This document shows positions 15,846 to 34,137 of a DNA stretch of 64,000 nucleotides, one piece after another. The stretch is from Aquila chrysaetos chrysaetos (Eukaryota > Chordata > Aves > Accipitriformes > Accipitridae). A program made the position numbers and the translations under genes. Location of the stretch: NCBI RefSeq assembly GCF_900496995.4, contig NW_024470381.1, forward strand, positions 796,687 through 860,686. The letters run 5' to 3'. The notes beneath the pieces are model-generated. The model did no database searches. It saw only the letters and a list, made by a program, of their open reading frames with translations, and was not told where the DNA came from. Every line of letters starts with the position of its first letter. The stretch's first letter is position 1.

Positions 15846-16087
15846 ACCTGCCTGGGTCCGAAGTCGGTGCCGGTACCGGGCCTGGATGGGGGGGGGGGCG
15901 GCCGGGCCCAATCCGGGAATGGGCCGCGGGGACCCACAAAGAGCGGGACGGTACCGGTGACGGGGGGGAACCCGGGAACGGGGCTCCGGTACGGGCTGGG
16001 GGGGGGGGGGGGGGGGGCTCCGGTACCGGTCTGCAGCTCCGGTATCGGGGTTGGGGGCTCCGCTACTGGGCACGGGCTTCCGGTACC

Positions 16088-16557
16088 TGTGGCAGTACAC
16101 TTCCCGCCCCCCGCCAGCAGGAAACGAAACTTCTCCAGGCAGGGAGAAGGGGAAGGAAACCCTGGAGGCCGCAGGTTGAAATTTGAACTGGCCAATCGAG
16201 ACGCGCCAGGTACACCGAGGTGACCCTCCTGGCCGATAGAATTAAATGACCACAGGTCAGATTCGACAGGGGTATAAACGGGGTCCCGCCGAGGACACGT
16301 CGGCAGTCGGGGACTCCCCCTCGGGTCGGGCCGGGGCACCGCCCGAGGTAACTCCTCGAGGGAGAGAGTGATACGCGCGTTTTGAGTCATCACTTTAAAT
16401 CTTGGGGATTCTTAAGTCGGCCGTGTAGTATTAATTCTCTTTACATCATTGAGCCTGTGGTTTTAGAAAATGTTACCGGACTTCTAACTAACTTTTGCTG
16501 AAGAATAAATCCGAGCTTTAACACCTGTTGGATTTGGTTATGCGTGCATCCGCAACA
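16088..16557 (+). mobile_element. solo LTR, 470 bp, with 5-bp target duplication GTACC
   Basis: Begins TGTGGC and ends GCAACA, flanked by GTACC at 16083-16087 and 16558-16562. TATAAA at 16273-16278 and AATAAA at 16504-16509 give plus-strand orientation. No internal region. It lies between the E-box cluster at 16700-16803 and the CIPC-like exons, antisense to that gene, so it interrupts its presumed promoter or 5'UTR. Confidence 0.85.
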
Positions 16558-16689
16558 GTACCGGACTCGGGGGCTCCGGGGCAGGGCTGAACTCCGGTAC
16601 CGGCAGGGTCCCGGCGGCCGAGAAGTACGATAACCCCACTAAGCGCTGTCCAGGCCCCCCCCCCCCCCCCCCCCCCGAAACGGAGAGAC

Positions 16690-16805
16690 GGCGCCGGCAG
16701 CCAATGAGCGCGGCCACCGCTCGGTGACGTCGCCACGGGCGCCACGTGCGGCCGCGGGGCCGGTGCTCCGCCACGTGAGGGGGCGGGGCCGCCGCAGCAC
16801 GTGGC
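16690..16805. promoter_or_regulatory. triple E-box CpG promoter, presumed CIPC-like promoter
   Basis: Three perfect palindromic CACGTG E-boxes at 16743-16748, 16772-16777 and 16798-16803 (29 and 26 bases apart). There is a CRE-like TGACGTC at 16725-16731, CCAAT at 16701-16705 and a GC box at 16781-16789. CACGTG is the canonical CLOCK-BMAL1 (also MYC/USF) site, and mammalian CIPC is itself clock-controlled. The only gene that could start here is the leftward CIPC-like gene, since CLPTM1 ends toward this region. Confidence 0.7.
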
Positions 16806-17232
16806 TGTAGGGACGGGCATGGACAGGGGAGGGACCCTCCCCAGTCCCAGATCCCCCCCAAAACACCAGGAGGAACCCCCGCCCCCCCCCCCATAAGCAC
16901 CAGCAGGAGCCCCCAGGTTCCCCCCCAGCACCCCAAGGGCTGAGCCCAGCGGGAAATGGGTGCCCCCCTCATGGGGGTCAGGGTGTCCCCCCCCTCCCCA
17001 GTAGGGTTGCCCCCCCAATAGAGGGGTTCAGGGTGTCCAACCACCCAAGTGGGGGGTCAGGGTGCCCCCCCTTTTGCCTACATGATCCCTGGGGGTCCTG
17101 TTCCAGCCCAGGGCAGGGGGGGAAGGATAGCCCTAAAGGGGGAACCACTTTTGAGGGGGCCACCCCCAAATTGGAGTGGGGGGGTGGGGCACAGGCAAGG
17201 CAGGAGGGTGGGTTTTGGGGTTAAATCAGCTC
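16806..17232. other. spacer between CIPC-like promoter and CLPTM1 3' end
   Basis: C/G-homopolymer-rich DNA with short reiterations ('ggggggtcagggtg'). No exon, RNA gene or mobile element recognised. Confidence 0.5.
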
Positions 17233-17448
17233 TTTATGGAAGAGGCGACGCCGAACTCCGTGACACTGTCCTATGACACTGTCCTACACACCGGCACAAT
17301 GGGATGGAGCGCACAACGGGACCACGGGGGGGAGGGGGAGAATATGTGAAACACAGCAGGGGAGGGGCCCACACCCGCAGGGCCACACAGCTGCCCCCCA
17401 CCCTCCCCACCCCCCAATCCCATGGGAGTTGGGGGGGAGGGGGGAGAA

Positions 17449-17479
<31 letters not shown>

Positions 17480-17574
17480 CAAAAAAACCACCACCCAGCA
17501 CAACCACTCCCCCCATCCATCTGGTACCCAGCAGGGACACTAGGTTTGGTAAAAACCGAGCAAGGGGGGGTTGG
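17233..17574 (-). terminator. CLPTM1 3'UTR with variant poly(A) signal and (AAAAC)n
   Basis: The minus strand has CATAAA (17233-17238 in reverse), a known variant poly(A) signal, about 340 bases after the stop. The UTR contains a (CAAAA)n tract on the plus strand at 17447-17488, which is (TTTTG)n in the transcript. Confidence 0.55.
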
Positions 17575-20500
17575 TTAATCTTTCTTCTTGTCCTCTGGTG
17601 GTTTTTCGCCCCCTGGGGGACTCGGGGGGACCCCAACGGGCAGCGTTGTGGGGGGGCTGCCGGGCAGGGGGGGGCGAGAGGAGACCTGGTCCTCCCCGCT
17701 GACACCGAATTCGTTGACGCGCGTGAGGTCGACGCGGTAGATCCAGCGTTGGTAGAGGTAAATGAAGAAGACGACGTCTGTTGGGGTGGGGGGGGGGGGG
17801 CAAGGAAGAGAGGGCTGAAGGTGAGGGTGTGTGGGGGTACAAGTGGGCCCCCCCCAACCCAGTAGAAATGGGGGGCAACAGGGTGATAAGTAAGCAGCAA
17901 AAGGGAGGGCACAGGGTCCGGTGTGGACCCACGGGGAGCAGGAGGGACCCCCAGGAAGTGGCACCACCCCCCATAAGCACCAGGAGGGACCCCCAAGGCC
18001 GTACCGTCCCGCAGGCAGCCTATCCTGTACATCATGGGCATCTTGATGACGAAGGCAAAGAGGTCATCAATGAAGGTGTTGAGGGCTTTGTAGGTCAGCA
18101 TCCGCCACGGCAGGTGGGCAACCGACTTCAGTTTGTAGTTGATGAAGAGTTGGGGGGTCATGGTGATGAAGCCTGGGGGGGGGGGTGTTCCTTGTTAGCA
18201 TAACAAAGCCCTGCTTGTACCGGTGAGACACCCCCCCCCCCCCCAAAACAGGGGAGCCCAGGCAGAGCGGGAAGGAGCCCCAGAGGAAAAGCTGCACCCC
18301 AAGGTGCAACCTGCAACCCCCCCCCCCCCTTCCTTGCGTCAGGGGGGACACTTTTGGCATCTGCCGGCAGCGAGCACGGCACTCACCGAAGGTCAGGAGG
18401 AAGCCGTAGAGCATGCTCAGCACCCACGAGTACCAGCCCTTGTGCTCCAGGTAGAGCAGGCTGTACACGGCGTAACAGCCCAGCAAAGGGAAAAGAATCC
18501 ACGAGAGGTACCGGAAAGCCATCTGGGGAGGCAGTGACATCCAAAAATCAGCCGGGAACGTGCCAGAGTCCCAGCCCGGCACTTCCCCAGTTCCCAAACC
18601 TCGGACCAAGGAGGGGGTGGGCAGTGCCAGTAGCCCATTTCACTGCCTGCCCTGCCCCGGGTGAGTCCCAGGGGAATTGGGGAAGATGAAGTGAGGAGAG
18701 GCACGTCGAGACGTTCGGCCAAGCCAGCGGCCAGCCGGAGCTGGGCTCTGCAATGCAGCGCCGTCCCCGGCACTCACCCCCCCTGCCCTGACTCACGTCG
18801 TCGTACACCTTCGTGGAAGACTCGATGTAGGTCGACTTGTCTTTGAAGGTTATGCGGGGAAACACTCCTGCTACCTTGTTCTCTCGGTCCAGCTGCCAAA
18901 GGAGAGGGGAAAGGCGTCACCGAGCAGGACCAGGGGCACTGCCAGAACCCCGCCTACACCCGTGTTGCTGCTTACCCGGACGTCCATGACCTTTGTGATC
19001 TTCCAGAGGTCGATGAGGAGCCCAATGAAGACGCTGACTTGCACCACAAAGTTGGTTTCGTTGTCCAAGATGTAGAGGAGGACGACAAGGGACTGGAAGA
19101 CACCGAAGAAGACGGAGCGGACGGAGAGCCCCTCCAGAGATTGCCGGCTGTTCCAGAACTGGATGTCTGTCAGGAAGGGGTCCAAGCTGTCACCCCGACA
19201 GAGGGGAAGGCAAAGCCCCTGCGCTGGAGGCTCCAGAGAGCTACTGCGGCATGCGCCCCGGGGGAGGGAGTGAAAGGAGCAGGCGGTGCAATCGCCGGAG
19301 CCAAGCAGACACCGCAAAGCGCCGTCTGGCATCGGTGCAGGCGGCAGGGACCCAGAAAACCACAAGTTTCCGGCTTTCTGCCTTCAAGTTGGCCCTGCGG
19401 CATGGAGGATCGCGACAGAGGGGCGCCGGATGCCTCAACACACACCACAGCAGCCACAGCCTGCCCAGGACGCGGTTGGATTTGGCTACGGCTGCTGAAG
19501 ACGTCACAGCCGGGGAGCGGAGGGCTCACGGCAGCGCATGGCGTTCAGCTGGCCAAGAGCACGCCACAGCACGAGGACGTCTGCTCTGCCACCGCCACGG
19601 ATACAAGATGGGGGTGGAGGCGGGAGCGGGGAGAGGGTTTTAGGTCACGCCACTGCCTTCGCGTCCTTCCCCTCTATGCAGATCCCCAAGGTCTCTCCGC
19701 AGCGCTCACCGTTTTTGAAGGCCAAGAACTCAAAGATGCTGTGCACGATGGAGACGATGATGGTCAGCGCCAGCAGGTAGGGATTTGTCTCCAGGAGAGC
19801 AACCTGGAACAGGCATCAAAAACCTCTCTGAGGTTCCTCCTGCCCAACACCCCAGGAATAGGGAGAATCCAGGAGGATCCAGCCAGTCACAGGGCACCAA
19901 GGAGTACAAGGGTTTTAACTGCTCTCTATCGTTATGGCCTCCATGCTCCCTTCCCCCTACAGAGCCAAGGCAGGTGCCTGCGCACCCCCCCCCCTTTGCA
20001 TCACAAAGGTAATTAATAAGGAGCGATCACAACAAAGAACAGGCATTGAACAGTCTTCCAGCAAAACTAGGGAAAGACATGAGACACAGGGGAAGGAGCT
20101 GCTACAAAAAAGAGGTCTCAATCTATGGGGACGAGCAAGAGAGCTTCAGCCGAGAGGAGGGAGGCCCGCGAGCGGCTCTTAACCTTCACCGAGTCCTGCT
20201 CCTCGTCCGACTGCTCGTAGAGGTCCTCTCCCAGGAAATTCCAGGGGGATTTAGTGCTCTGGGCAGCGTAGAGCTGCCAGCGCCACAGGGAGAGCGGACA
20301 GAAGGAAAGGCGGAAGGGCAGGCGCTGCAGGGTCTCGTTGATGGGGAAATAGTCCTTCTGCAGGTTCCAGTAGTCGTTGAAGTAGAGGATGGGGTAGTAG
20401 TCGCCGCTGATGGCATCGAACTTCACATCTGGAGCCGCGGGAAAGAGCAGAGGAAGGGCTGAGCAGGCAAAAGGGAGCCGTGAGAGCCATCGTCACCATC

Positions 20501-23500
20501 ATCCCCCTTGGCAGCCATGTGGGAGAGACCAAGAGGCTGCTGAACCCCCAGTCCAACCCGCTACAAGCTTCCAGAGAGGTGGGGGTCAAGCCAATGACAG
20601 AAAAACAAGCCCCTGTTCCCCACAGGCGCCCAAACACATCCTCTGAGGAGAGGGGACAGCAGGGCCAGCCTTGGAAAGCCACCCTGGGAGCAGAGGAGCC
20701 CCTGCACATCCCAGCCCTTACACTGGTCCAGGGGGGGCGGCACACTGCCCTTCACCCAGGGCGTGTGGTCGTCCACCATGTTGATGGTCAAGTTGGGGTG
20801 CCAGTGCGAGATGACCTCCACGGGACCGTAGTCTTCCGCCCTCTGCAATGAGAATATCACTACCTCCGTCACGGCGGTTGGCATCCTTCTGTCTTGCCCA
20901 GCGTTAGCCCACCGCCATCCCCCCTTAAACAAGGCAACAGAGGGGGGGAAGCGGGAAGGGCAAGAGCCAACCCTCCCATCCCAGAAATACTACAAAGAAA
21001 TCATCATCCTCCTCCCACTCTGTGGAACAGGAGGGATGTGCCCCAGGCAGGACAGCAAATCCTCTACAGTGCTTCCTGACAGCTTTGTGACCAGAGGAAG
21101 GCACGTGAATATTTAGGAGTTTGGCCAATGAGGCAAAAAAAAAACCCAAAAAAAAACAAACAAAAAAAAAACAAAACAAAAAACAACCAACCCACAAAAA
21201 GAAGAGCTGGTTACCTTGATCATTTCAGGGTCTGCCTCCGTCTCACCTGTCAGGAGGTTCTTGGTTTTCTGGAATCGCCGGCGCTTGTATTTGTTGATCA
21301 CTGGAAGGAAAGAGGAGATGTGAGCGTTTCCAGCTCCACATGAGAAGGTGGGGAAGGAAATCTAAGGAGGCTATGGCCTGCCAGGCCAGGCACAAGCTGA
21401 CCGGAGAAGCCCGTTTCCCTCACGTCACCCCCCGAGAAGGACTAATTAATCTGGGCTTGTCTCACAGATCTTCCAGTTATCAAAGGGAAAGGCTGTAGTT
21501 TGGGGGCAACAAACTAGATGAACAGCCAAACCTTTGGGATAATCACATCGCTGTTGGAGAAAAACACCTGAGATGATGCGTCCAGATCTTCCTGTCCTGC
21601 AGGAAGACCTGAACATGGAAATTCCTTCCTCTTCTCAACGCTGACGTGGCTCCACCCCCCCAAGCCCCCCATACAGGCAGGGACCCCCCTCCCGCATAAC
21701 GTGGACAGAAACCAAGAGCTGCACAGGGATTTAAAGAGGTTTTCCCTCCATACGTTCACAAAAGACAAATCCCAAGCGTGGAAAACGTCCACCTCAGGGA
21801 GCAGCCAAGGCAGCATGCTGGAGGCCGCAGGGAGTTGGATATTTGCCCTAATATTCCCCTTCAGGCACCTGCCTTTGCTGAGCCAAAGCCAGAGCTCAGC
21901 CTGACTCCTTCAGGCTCCCGTTTTGACACAGGAATTGGGGTGCCCTTTTCCCCAGCACCACCCCGGGGCCGTCACGCGCTGCCCTCCTGCCCCGGGCCGT
22001 ACTTCGTGACGTGTGGACCGTGGCGAGGCGCCTGTACAGGTTTTTCTGTCTGGGGTCGGGATGGAAGCCACTCTTCGTGAAGTACACGTGGATATAGATG
22101 GAGCCATTCTGCTGGACGCTCTGAAATCACACCCCAACAAGGCAGTTACGAGTCAGATGTGGTCAGAGCACGGCTGTCATCTCCCAGCTGCCGCCACTGC
22201 CTCGGCACCTGCATTCGGCGCCGACACTGCCCATCTTCCCACAGCCATCGACCCGTATGAAACCAAAGCGTGAAAAAGCAGCCACTCCCTCACAGAGCGG
22301 ACCTCAGCTGCTGTACGGCTTGGGGCAAACCTGAAGCCTTTAACAGCTGGTCACCAAAATGATGGCTTCGCGCCCCGTCACCTCTGCAGCACATCTGGAA
22401 GAGACACCAGCCCACCCCACAGGGTCTCACCCACCGTCTCAAGCAAACGGGGTACAGCTAAAGGTAATGGCAGGGATGTGCTGTGACAGCCAACGCTGCT
22501 CCATGCCTCAGCTCCACTCAGAGCTCCCGGGATGGCTTTGAGCGTGATCCTGGCAATCCCCACCAGCCCCCTCGACGATCCCCCTCTACCTGGTCTCAAA
22601 CCTCCCCAAAAGAGTAGTCGGTGCACCCACCTGTGAAATGTCGACTTCCCCATAGTGTTCGTAGCACCCATCAGCGTTCTCCCCGCTGGTCCAGTCCCCG
22701 TAGACGAGATCCCGCTTCTGCCAGAACAGCGCCGAGCTGACGTTGAAGTCTGTAAAGTGCTCGTGCTCGGAGATATAAACGTAGAGATCCTGCGGAGAGA
22801 GGGGGATGTCAGCTGCTGGTGGACAACTCAGCCCGATGGCGAGATATTGGCACCCGAACCACTCCCGCTCCACCATACAGCGCCATGCCATCCTCTCCCA
22901 AACCGGCTCGGGACGCCGGTGAGCCTGAGAAATAACTCTTGGCTGACACCACAATGCCAGGGCATGGCAGCCGCGGGCAGAGCTATAATTTAGCTCCACT
23001 GGATTTAAGATCTAACTCAGAGTTAGAGGAGCAGGTCCAGCCACAGAGCCACCGCACGGTGACCGCACTGCCAGTCACCCAGGATGGGACAGCACAGCTT
23101 CTGCAGGCTTTACCATTAAAGTGTCCTTGGGGAAGAGGTTTCGGCTCGGGGCTCGCGGCGTCCCACCCGTGCTGCTCTGCTCCTGCGGTGCTGGTCCGCG
23201 GCGGAACCAGCTGCTGATGGCCCAAATGATGAAGATTCTGCGGGAGGAAGGAGGAGGAGCCGCTCAGACATTTTAGCAGCCCTCCCCAGCCAAATTGGAC
23301 ACAGCCTCCTGCAAACAAACCCCTCCCCATTCCCTGGGCAAGAAGGAAATCATTAGTGCTGGACTGACAAGCCTGCATTTCAAAACTCACAGTTCATTCT
23401 CACCTATTTCTGTCACAGCAGGCATTTGCCCTCAGGCAAGGGGCACCAGCCAGAGCAAACTGGTTCTGGGCCAGTTCAGACCCAGCACCACGCATGGCGG

Positions 23501-25971
23501 TAGCACACTGAAAGCGAGCAAAGATGCCGGCAGCTTGCCTCAAGGACACAGGGAGAAAGTCACACTCCGAGGTATCCCGGAGAAGGCCTGCTAACGGGCA
23601 TGCAAGGCATCCCTGGCACAGGACAAGGACACCAGGGTGTCCCCTGGATCCTGGCAGACACCCCGAATCACGCACGGAAGGCACTCAGCCCTCCATAAGC
23701 AAATCAATGCCAAACCAAGAGGACACCAAAGCCACAGGACAAAGCTGGCTCCCAAACACAGGTGGCAGAAGCGATGGGGCCACCTAACGAGCAAGGGGCA
23801 GATCCCAGCACGCTCCCGGCCAGAGACCTTCCAGCGGAGCCCCCGGCTCGCTCGCCACCTCCAAACCCGTGGCCACGATGGTTCCCGACCTCCAGCACAC
23901 AGCTGCAATTGCTCTCCAAAGCTCCTTGGGCTGCTCCCAGCACATAGACTGGAACGGGTCCCTCCTGCATACCCTCCACAAGCCAAGTCAGGCAGCACCG
24001 TTTGAGTGTGTTAAAAGAAATCAAGCCTTTTTCCCCTCATTTTGGAAGGTTTTTGCCAGCATGCCCCAAGGTACAAGTTTCTAGCTCTGTTTTTCTTTGC
24101 GGGTAAAGCGTGAGGAGCCTTTCACACATGCCCCAGGCACCGCTAAATCAGACTTCCCCCTCCTGGCCTGCGCACGGACCGACCGGATAACAAGCTTGGG
24201 AATGTCCGGCAGCACCAGCAACCAAACAACAGCTCCCGGGACCAAGCGACGGCCATGGCTGTGCTTCCATGCCATGGGCGGAAGACTCCAGAGACCCCAA
24301 GATAAGTCGGGATTTAGTTCAGCGTAACTCTTTGTTAGGCTGAGCCGCAGCATTTTAGAAAGCTGGAGAGCCCAAACGAGCCTCCTCACGCATGCTCCCG
24401 GCCACGCTGCCGAACCGGAGGGAACGTGCAGGGCCCGGCAAAGAGCCTGCGCTGCCGGCTCTTCTGCAGCCCCGTCAGTGGTCGTAAATCCGTGGCCCAA
24501 GACATCGCCATTTGCTCAGGAAAGGCTTGGGAGGACATTTCTTCTTCCAAAGGTTTTGGGAACCAGACCATCATGCTTTGTCTGTGGCACATGGACGTCA
24601 CCCCGCTCGAGGTCAGGCAACAACGGGGCTGCCATCCACCTGCGGGTTTGAGTTTTCCCTTGCACCTCCTCTGCCAGCCGACCACGATGACTGAAATATT
24701 TCCGAGGGCACGGTTCCCTTGGCAATGAAACGATGAAGTGTTCTTCCCCCCAGCTTTGCCGGCCAGGACACCGGATCCACCAGGGGAGATGGCACTTTGG
24801 AAAGGAACAAACCTGCCCTGGGAGGGATGGGAAGGAAGAGACAGACGGAGGAGAAGTGGAGCGGGAAGGCAGCTTGTGGATGCGAGGAGGAGTCATGGCT
24901 TCTGGGAAGGGATTCACAACCCATTCAGCAGCACCGGCCCGAGAGCTGAAACCTGCTGGCTCCAGTATCAGCCTCCTCACTGCAACGCAGGTGAGGCCGG
25001 GAACAGTACATCCAAACGCACAACACCGGCTCCAGGTGTGCCAGCGGAAACACCCCAACCTCCTTCCCTGCCGGAGAAGGATCGCTTCCTTGCAGAAGCA
25101 GGAGTGACCCAGGGCAGGGGCTCGGCACCACACCGGGAGTCATCCACGCCATGGTGTGGACTTTGGATCCCCCCTGGCAAGGCGCAGGGAGTGCCGGCGG
25201 CTCCTCGAAGGAGCCCAGAAAGAATCAGCCATCCCTGCCCAGGGTGAGCCAGACCCCGGGGCTTCCAGGGAAAAAGCGGAAAGCTTAAGAGCCTGGAGCT
25301 CTGGAAAAGCCCTGTACCAGGGCAGGGGGGGAACAACAGCCCCAGGAGGGGCAGCCCCACGGACTTCCCTCCTCCTGGCAGGACCCCCAAGATGTGGGGA
25401 CGGGCACCACCATCCTCCCGCACCCCAGGGACCCCGCTATCATCTGGGTGGGGGACACAAGCCACCTACCTCTCCCAGGGACCCCATCGTCCCCTGGGGG
25501 GGACGACACGAGCCACCTGCCCGTCCCGGGACCTCGCCGTATGCCCGAGCGGTTTTGGGGCCCCGGTGCCACAGCGGGCCGGGCCACAGCCCCGGTAGCA
25601 CGGCGGGCCGGTGGCCGGTGCCGCAGAGGGAGACGGGTCGGTAGCACCGGGCAGGGCTCACCTGAAGAGAACGCCTTTGATGACCTGCCAAGCGTTGGGG
25701 GCCGGCTGCTGTCGCTGCGTCTCGGCCGCCGCCGCCTCACCGCCGCCGGCGCTCCCGTTACTGGTTACCTACGGGGAGAAACGGGACGCAACGTACCATC
25801 AACCCAACGGGACTATTCTATTCTATTCTATTCTATTCTATTCTATTCTACGCCACGCCACGCCTTCTCCGGTCCCAGCTTCCCCGGTCACCGACCCGCC
25901 CGTACCTGCCCCGGGCCCGGCGCGGGCCCCGCCGCTGCCGCCGCCGCTACCTCCGTCCCCGGCGCCGCCAT
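17575..25971 (-). CDS. CLPTM1: CLPTM1, multipass ER/Golgi membrane protein
   Basis: Cleft lip and palate transmembrane protein 1, which retains GABA-A receptors in the ER/Golgi and limits their forward traffic. Fourteen exons: 25906-25971 (ATG 25971), 25662-25768, 23114-23237, 22631-22789, 22003-22120, 21215-21300, 20722-20842, 20184-20428, 19710-19803, 18976-19166, 18797-18892, 18387-18522, 18005-18172, 17575-17777 (TAA). They sum to 1914 bases, 637 residues (human about 669), with every junction in phase. Landmarks: first membrane segment RIFIIWAISSWFRRGPAP, SEHEHFTDFNVSSALFW, SIYIHVYFTKSGFHPDPRQK, DIQFWNSRQSLEGLSVRSVF, YAVYSLLYLEHKGWYSW, FFIYLYQRWIYRVD and the charged tail EDKKKD. Donor GTTAAG after exon 20184-20428 is unusual. 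It is head-to-head with RELB; in human the two genes run in the same direction. Confidence 0.97.
21136..21200. repeat. A-rich simple repeat
   Basis: Poly(A) with interspersed C in a CLPTM1 intron, just left of exon 21215-21300. On the minus strand it is a T-rich tract downstream of the donor. No element body could be recognised beside it. Confidence 0.7.
25813..25850. repeat. (TTCTA)n microsatellite
   Basis: Seven to eight copies of a TATTC pentamer in CLPTM1 intron 1. Confidence 0.95.
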
Positions 25972-26305
25972 CTTGTAGCGCCGCCGCCGCCGCTCCCGCC
26001 ACTCTCGCGAGACCAGTAGCGGCGGGCACGTGACGGCGAAGGGGCGGAGCCGGGAAACCACCCCTACCCCCGACTCTCGGCCCCGCCCCCGACTCCCGGC
26101 CCTACCCTCCTTCCCATGTGAACGTCACCGCCGGCGGCCAATAGCGGCATCGTTAGCCCGGGGTTTCCCGGCCCGCCCCGCGGCGGTGACCTCAGCGGCC
26201 TCAGCCAATGGCGGCGCCGCCCGCGTGGGGATTTCCAGCTACGGCGGCCGCGCGGCCTCGGGCTCCGGTGGGGGCGGGCGGCACCGGCGGCAGTCCCGGT
26301 GGGAT
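25972..26305. promoter_or_regulatory. divergent CLPTM1 / RELB promoter with two kappaB sites
   Basis: Only 334 bases separate the two start codons. Perfect GGGRNWYYCC NF-kappaB sites occur at 26160-26169 (GGGGTTTCCC) and 26227-26236 (GGGGATTTCC). The latter is 70 bases before the RELB ATG. CCAAT-type boxes lie at 26138-26142 and 26204-26208, with several GC boxes. Mammalian RELB is a known NF-kappaB target through promoter kappaB sites; the CLPTM1 share of this control is inferred. Confidence 0.75.
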
Positions 26306-32285
<5,980 letters not shown>

Positions 32286-32594
32286 GGTCCCCCCCCCCCC
32301 GAACCCCCCCCTTCTTCCCCAGCACAGACTTGGGGCACCCCATTACCCCCCCAGCTTGGGGGGGTCCCCCTTGTCCCCAACCCCCCCTGCCCCAGGCTGG
32401 CTGGCCCCGCCGGGGCGGCACAGAGCTCCCCCCCCTCCAGGAAGGACACCTCCACCCCACCCCAGTTCAAGCTGCTTTGCACTATATTTATGGGGGGGGG
32501 ACACCCTCTGGTGGCCCCCGGGGAGGGGGGGACATGTGCCACCGCCCCGGTCCTGCAGGTCCCTCGTCCCTGTGTGCCGGGGATGGGGGGGGGG

Positions 32595-32600
32595 AATAAA
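32595..32600 (+). terminator. RELB copy 1 poly(A) signal AATAAA
   Basis: AATAAA about 310 bases after the stop, in a C/G-tract-rich 3'UTR. A conserved 'gcactatatttat' element precedes it (32475 region). Confidence 0.85.
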
Positions 32601-32754
32601 GCCATGGATTCCATTGCTGGCCTCATCCTGCCCTGGAGGGGGGGGGAATTGGGGCAGGGGGGGAAGGGGATAATGGGGATACTGGGAGAACTGGTTCCCA
32701 GTGGAAGTCCCTGCTGGGAAACCCCAGCCACACCCCGGCGCTGGGATGGATATG

Positions 32755-33300
32755 GCAGCGGGACGGGCTGGCACTGGGACCAGTATAGCCCGGGAACTGG
32801 GACCAGCACCATGACCAGTATAGACCTTGGAACTGCGACCACCACTGGGACCAGCCTGGACCAGTATAGCCTAAGGACTGGGACAAGCCAAACCCAGTAC
32901 AGCCCTGGAACAGGGACGAGCCGGGCCCAGTATAGCCCAGGAATTGGGACCAGCACCAGGACCAGTCTAGCCCAGTATCCCCTGGGAACTGGGACCAGCA
33001 CCAGGACCAGTCTAGCCCAGTATCCCCTGGGACTGGGACCAGCCTGGCCCAGTATGACCCTGGGACTGGGACCAGCACTGGGACGAGCCTGGCGCAGTAT
33101 AGCCTGGGAACTGGGACCACCACTGGGACCAGTATAGCCCGGAGACTGGGACCAGCACCAGGATCAGTATAGCCTGGGAACTGGGACCAGCACAGGGACC
33201 AGCCTGGCCCAGTATAGCCCTGGGAATGGGGCCGGCCTGGCTCAGTATAGCCCAAGGACTGGGACCAGCCTTGCCCAGTATTCCCCTAGGACTGGTACCA
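32755..33300. repeat. RELB-CLASRP intergenic minisatellite
   Basis: About 16 units of 'ctgggaccagcaccaggaccagtatagcccgggaa' (30-36 bases). It fills almost the whole space between the RELB 3' end and the CLASRP promoter. The copy 2 equivalent is 59560-59935. Confidence 0.95.
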
Positions 33301-33329
33301 GCACAGGCTCCGCTACCCCGCCTCCCAGG

Positions 33330-33492
33330 GGGGCGGTACTGCGAAGGCCGCGCCACTTTACCATTGACCCCACCCTCCCTATAACGTCATCCACCTGCCC
33401 CAAGGCGCACCTCCCTTCCCGCCCTTTTCTGGCCATTCCCTCGCAGTTTCACTTCCGTTTCCGGGTCGTTCCATGGCCGCGGGCCCGGTGGT
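33330..33492 (+). promoter_or_regulatory. CLASRP copy 1 promoter and 5'UTR exon
   Basis: Contains 'tttcacttccgtttccggg' (ETS-type CTTCCG/TTTCCGG sites) followed by a non-coding exon ending at a GTGAGT donor near 33490. The copy 2 equivalent is strongly conserved (60075-60125). The following intron 1 (33493-34137) is C-rich with no other feature. Confidence 0.7.
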
Positions 33493-34137
33493 GAGTGATT
33501 AGTGGCGGCGGGGCCGCCTCCACTTTTGGTCCCCCCTTCCCCTAATCTGCTGGTGGGTGTCGTGTGTCCGTCCCCTCCACCCCCCTCGCCGGTACAGCGG
33601 CTCCCGCTCGGGTCCAGTAGGGACATCCGCGCCGGACCTTATCTGGGGCCTCTACCCGGGGCCCTCCCTTCCCCCCCCCGCCCCGAGAGTCGCCCCGTGT
33701 CCCCCCCGACCTCGCCCCGGGATGTGTCCGTGTCCTCCCCAGCCCCGGGGAGGGTTCCCGGTGTGTGTCCCTTCACCTCCCCTAGAGCTACCCGGTGTCT
33801 TTCTCGCCTTCGTCCCCCCCCGGGGCTCCCCTTCCCCCCCCCCGCCTCTGTGCCCCCCCCCGCCCGTTGTCCTCCCCCCTTCTTATTCCCCTCCCCGGGG
33901 GTGCCTGGTGCCCCATCCCCTGTCACCCATGGGTGCTCCCACGTCCCTGCTAGATGTCCCCTACCCACTGTGTCGTGTCGTGTCCCGTCCCCCACGGACT
34001 CTCCATGTCCCCTAACGCAGCCCTCCACCCTCAGGTAGGGAACAGCTCCTCTTCCTCCTCCTTTTCCTTCTTGGTGCCCGGTGGGAGCCCCACCCCTCCC
34101 AGCCCCCCCAGCTCAGTGACATCTTGGGGACGCCAGG

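Noticed and set aside
13314-17574. FOSB, or apolipoprotein genes next to CLPTM1, as in mammals
   Set aside because: No bZIP motif or apolipoprotein helix text was found on either strand; the only gene here is the CIPC-like one.
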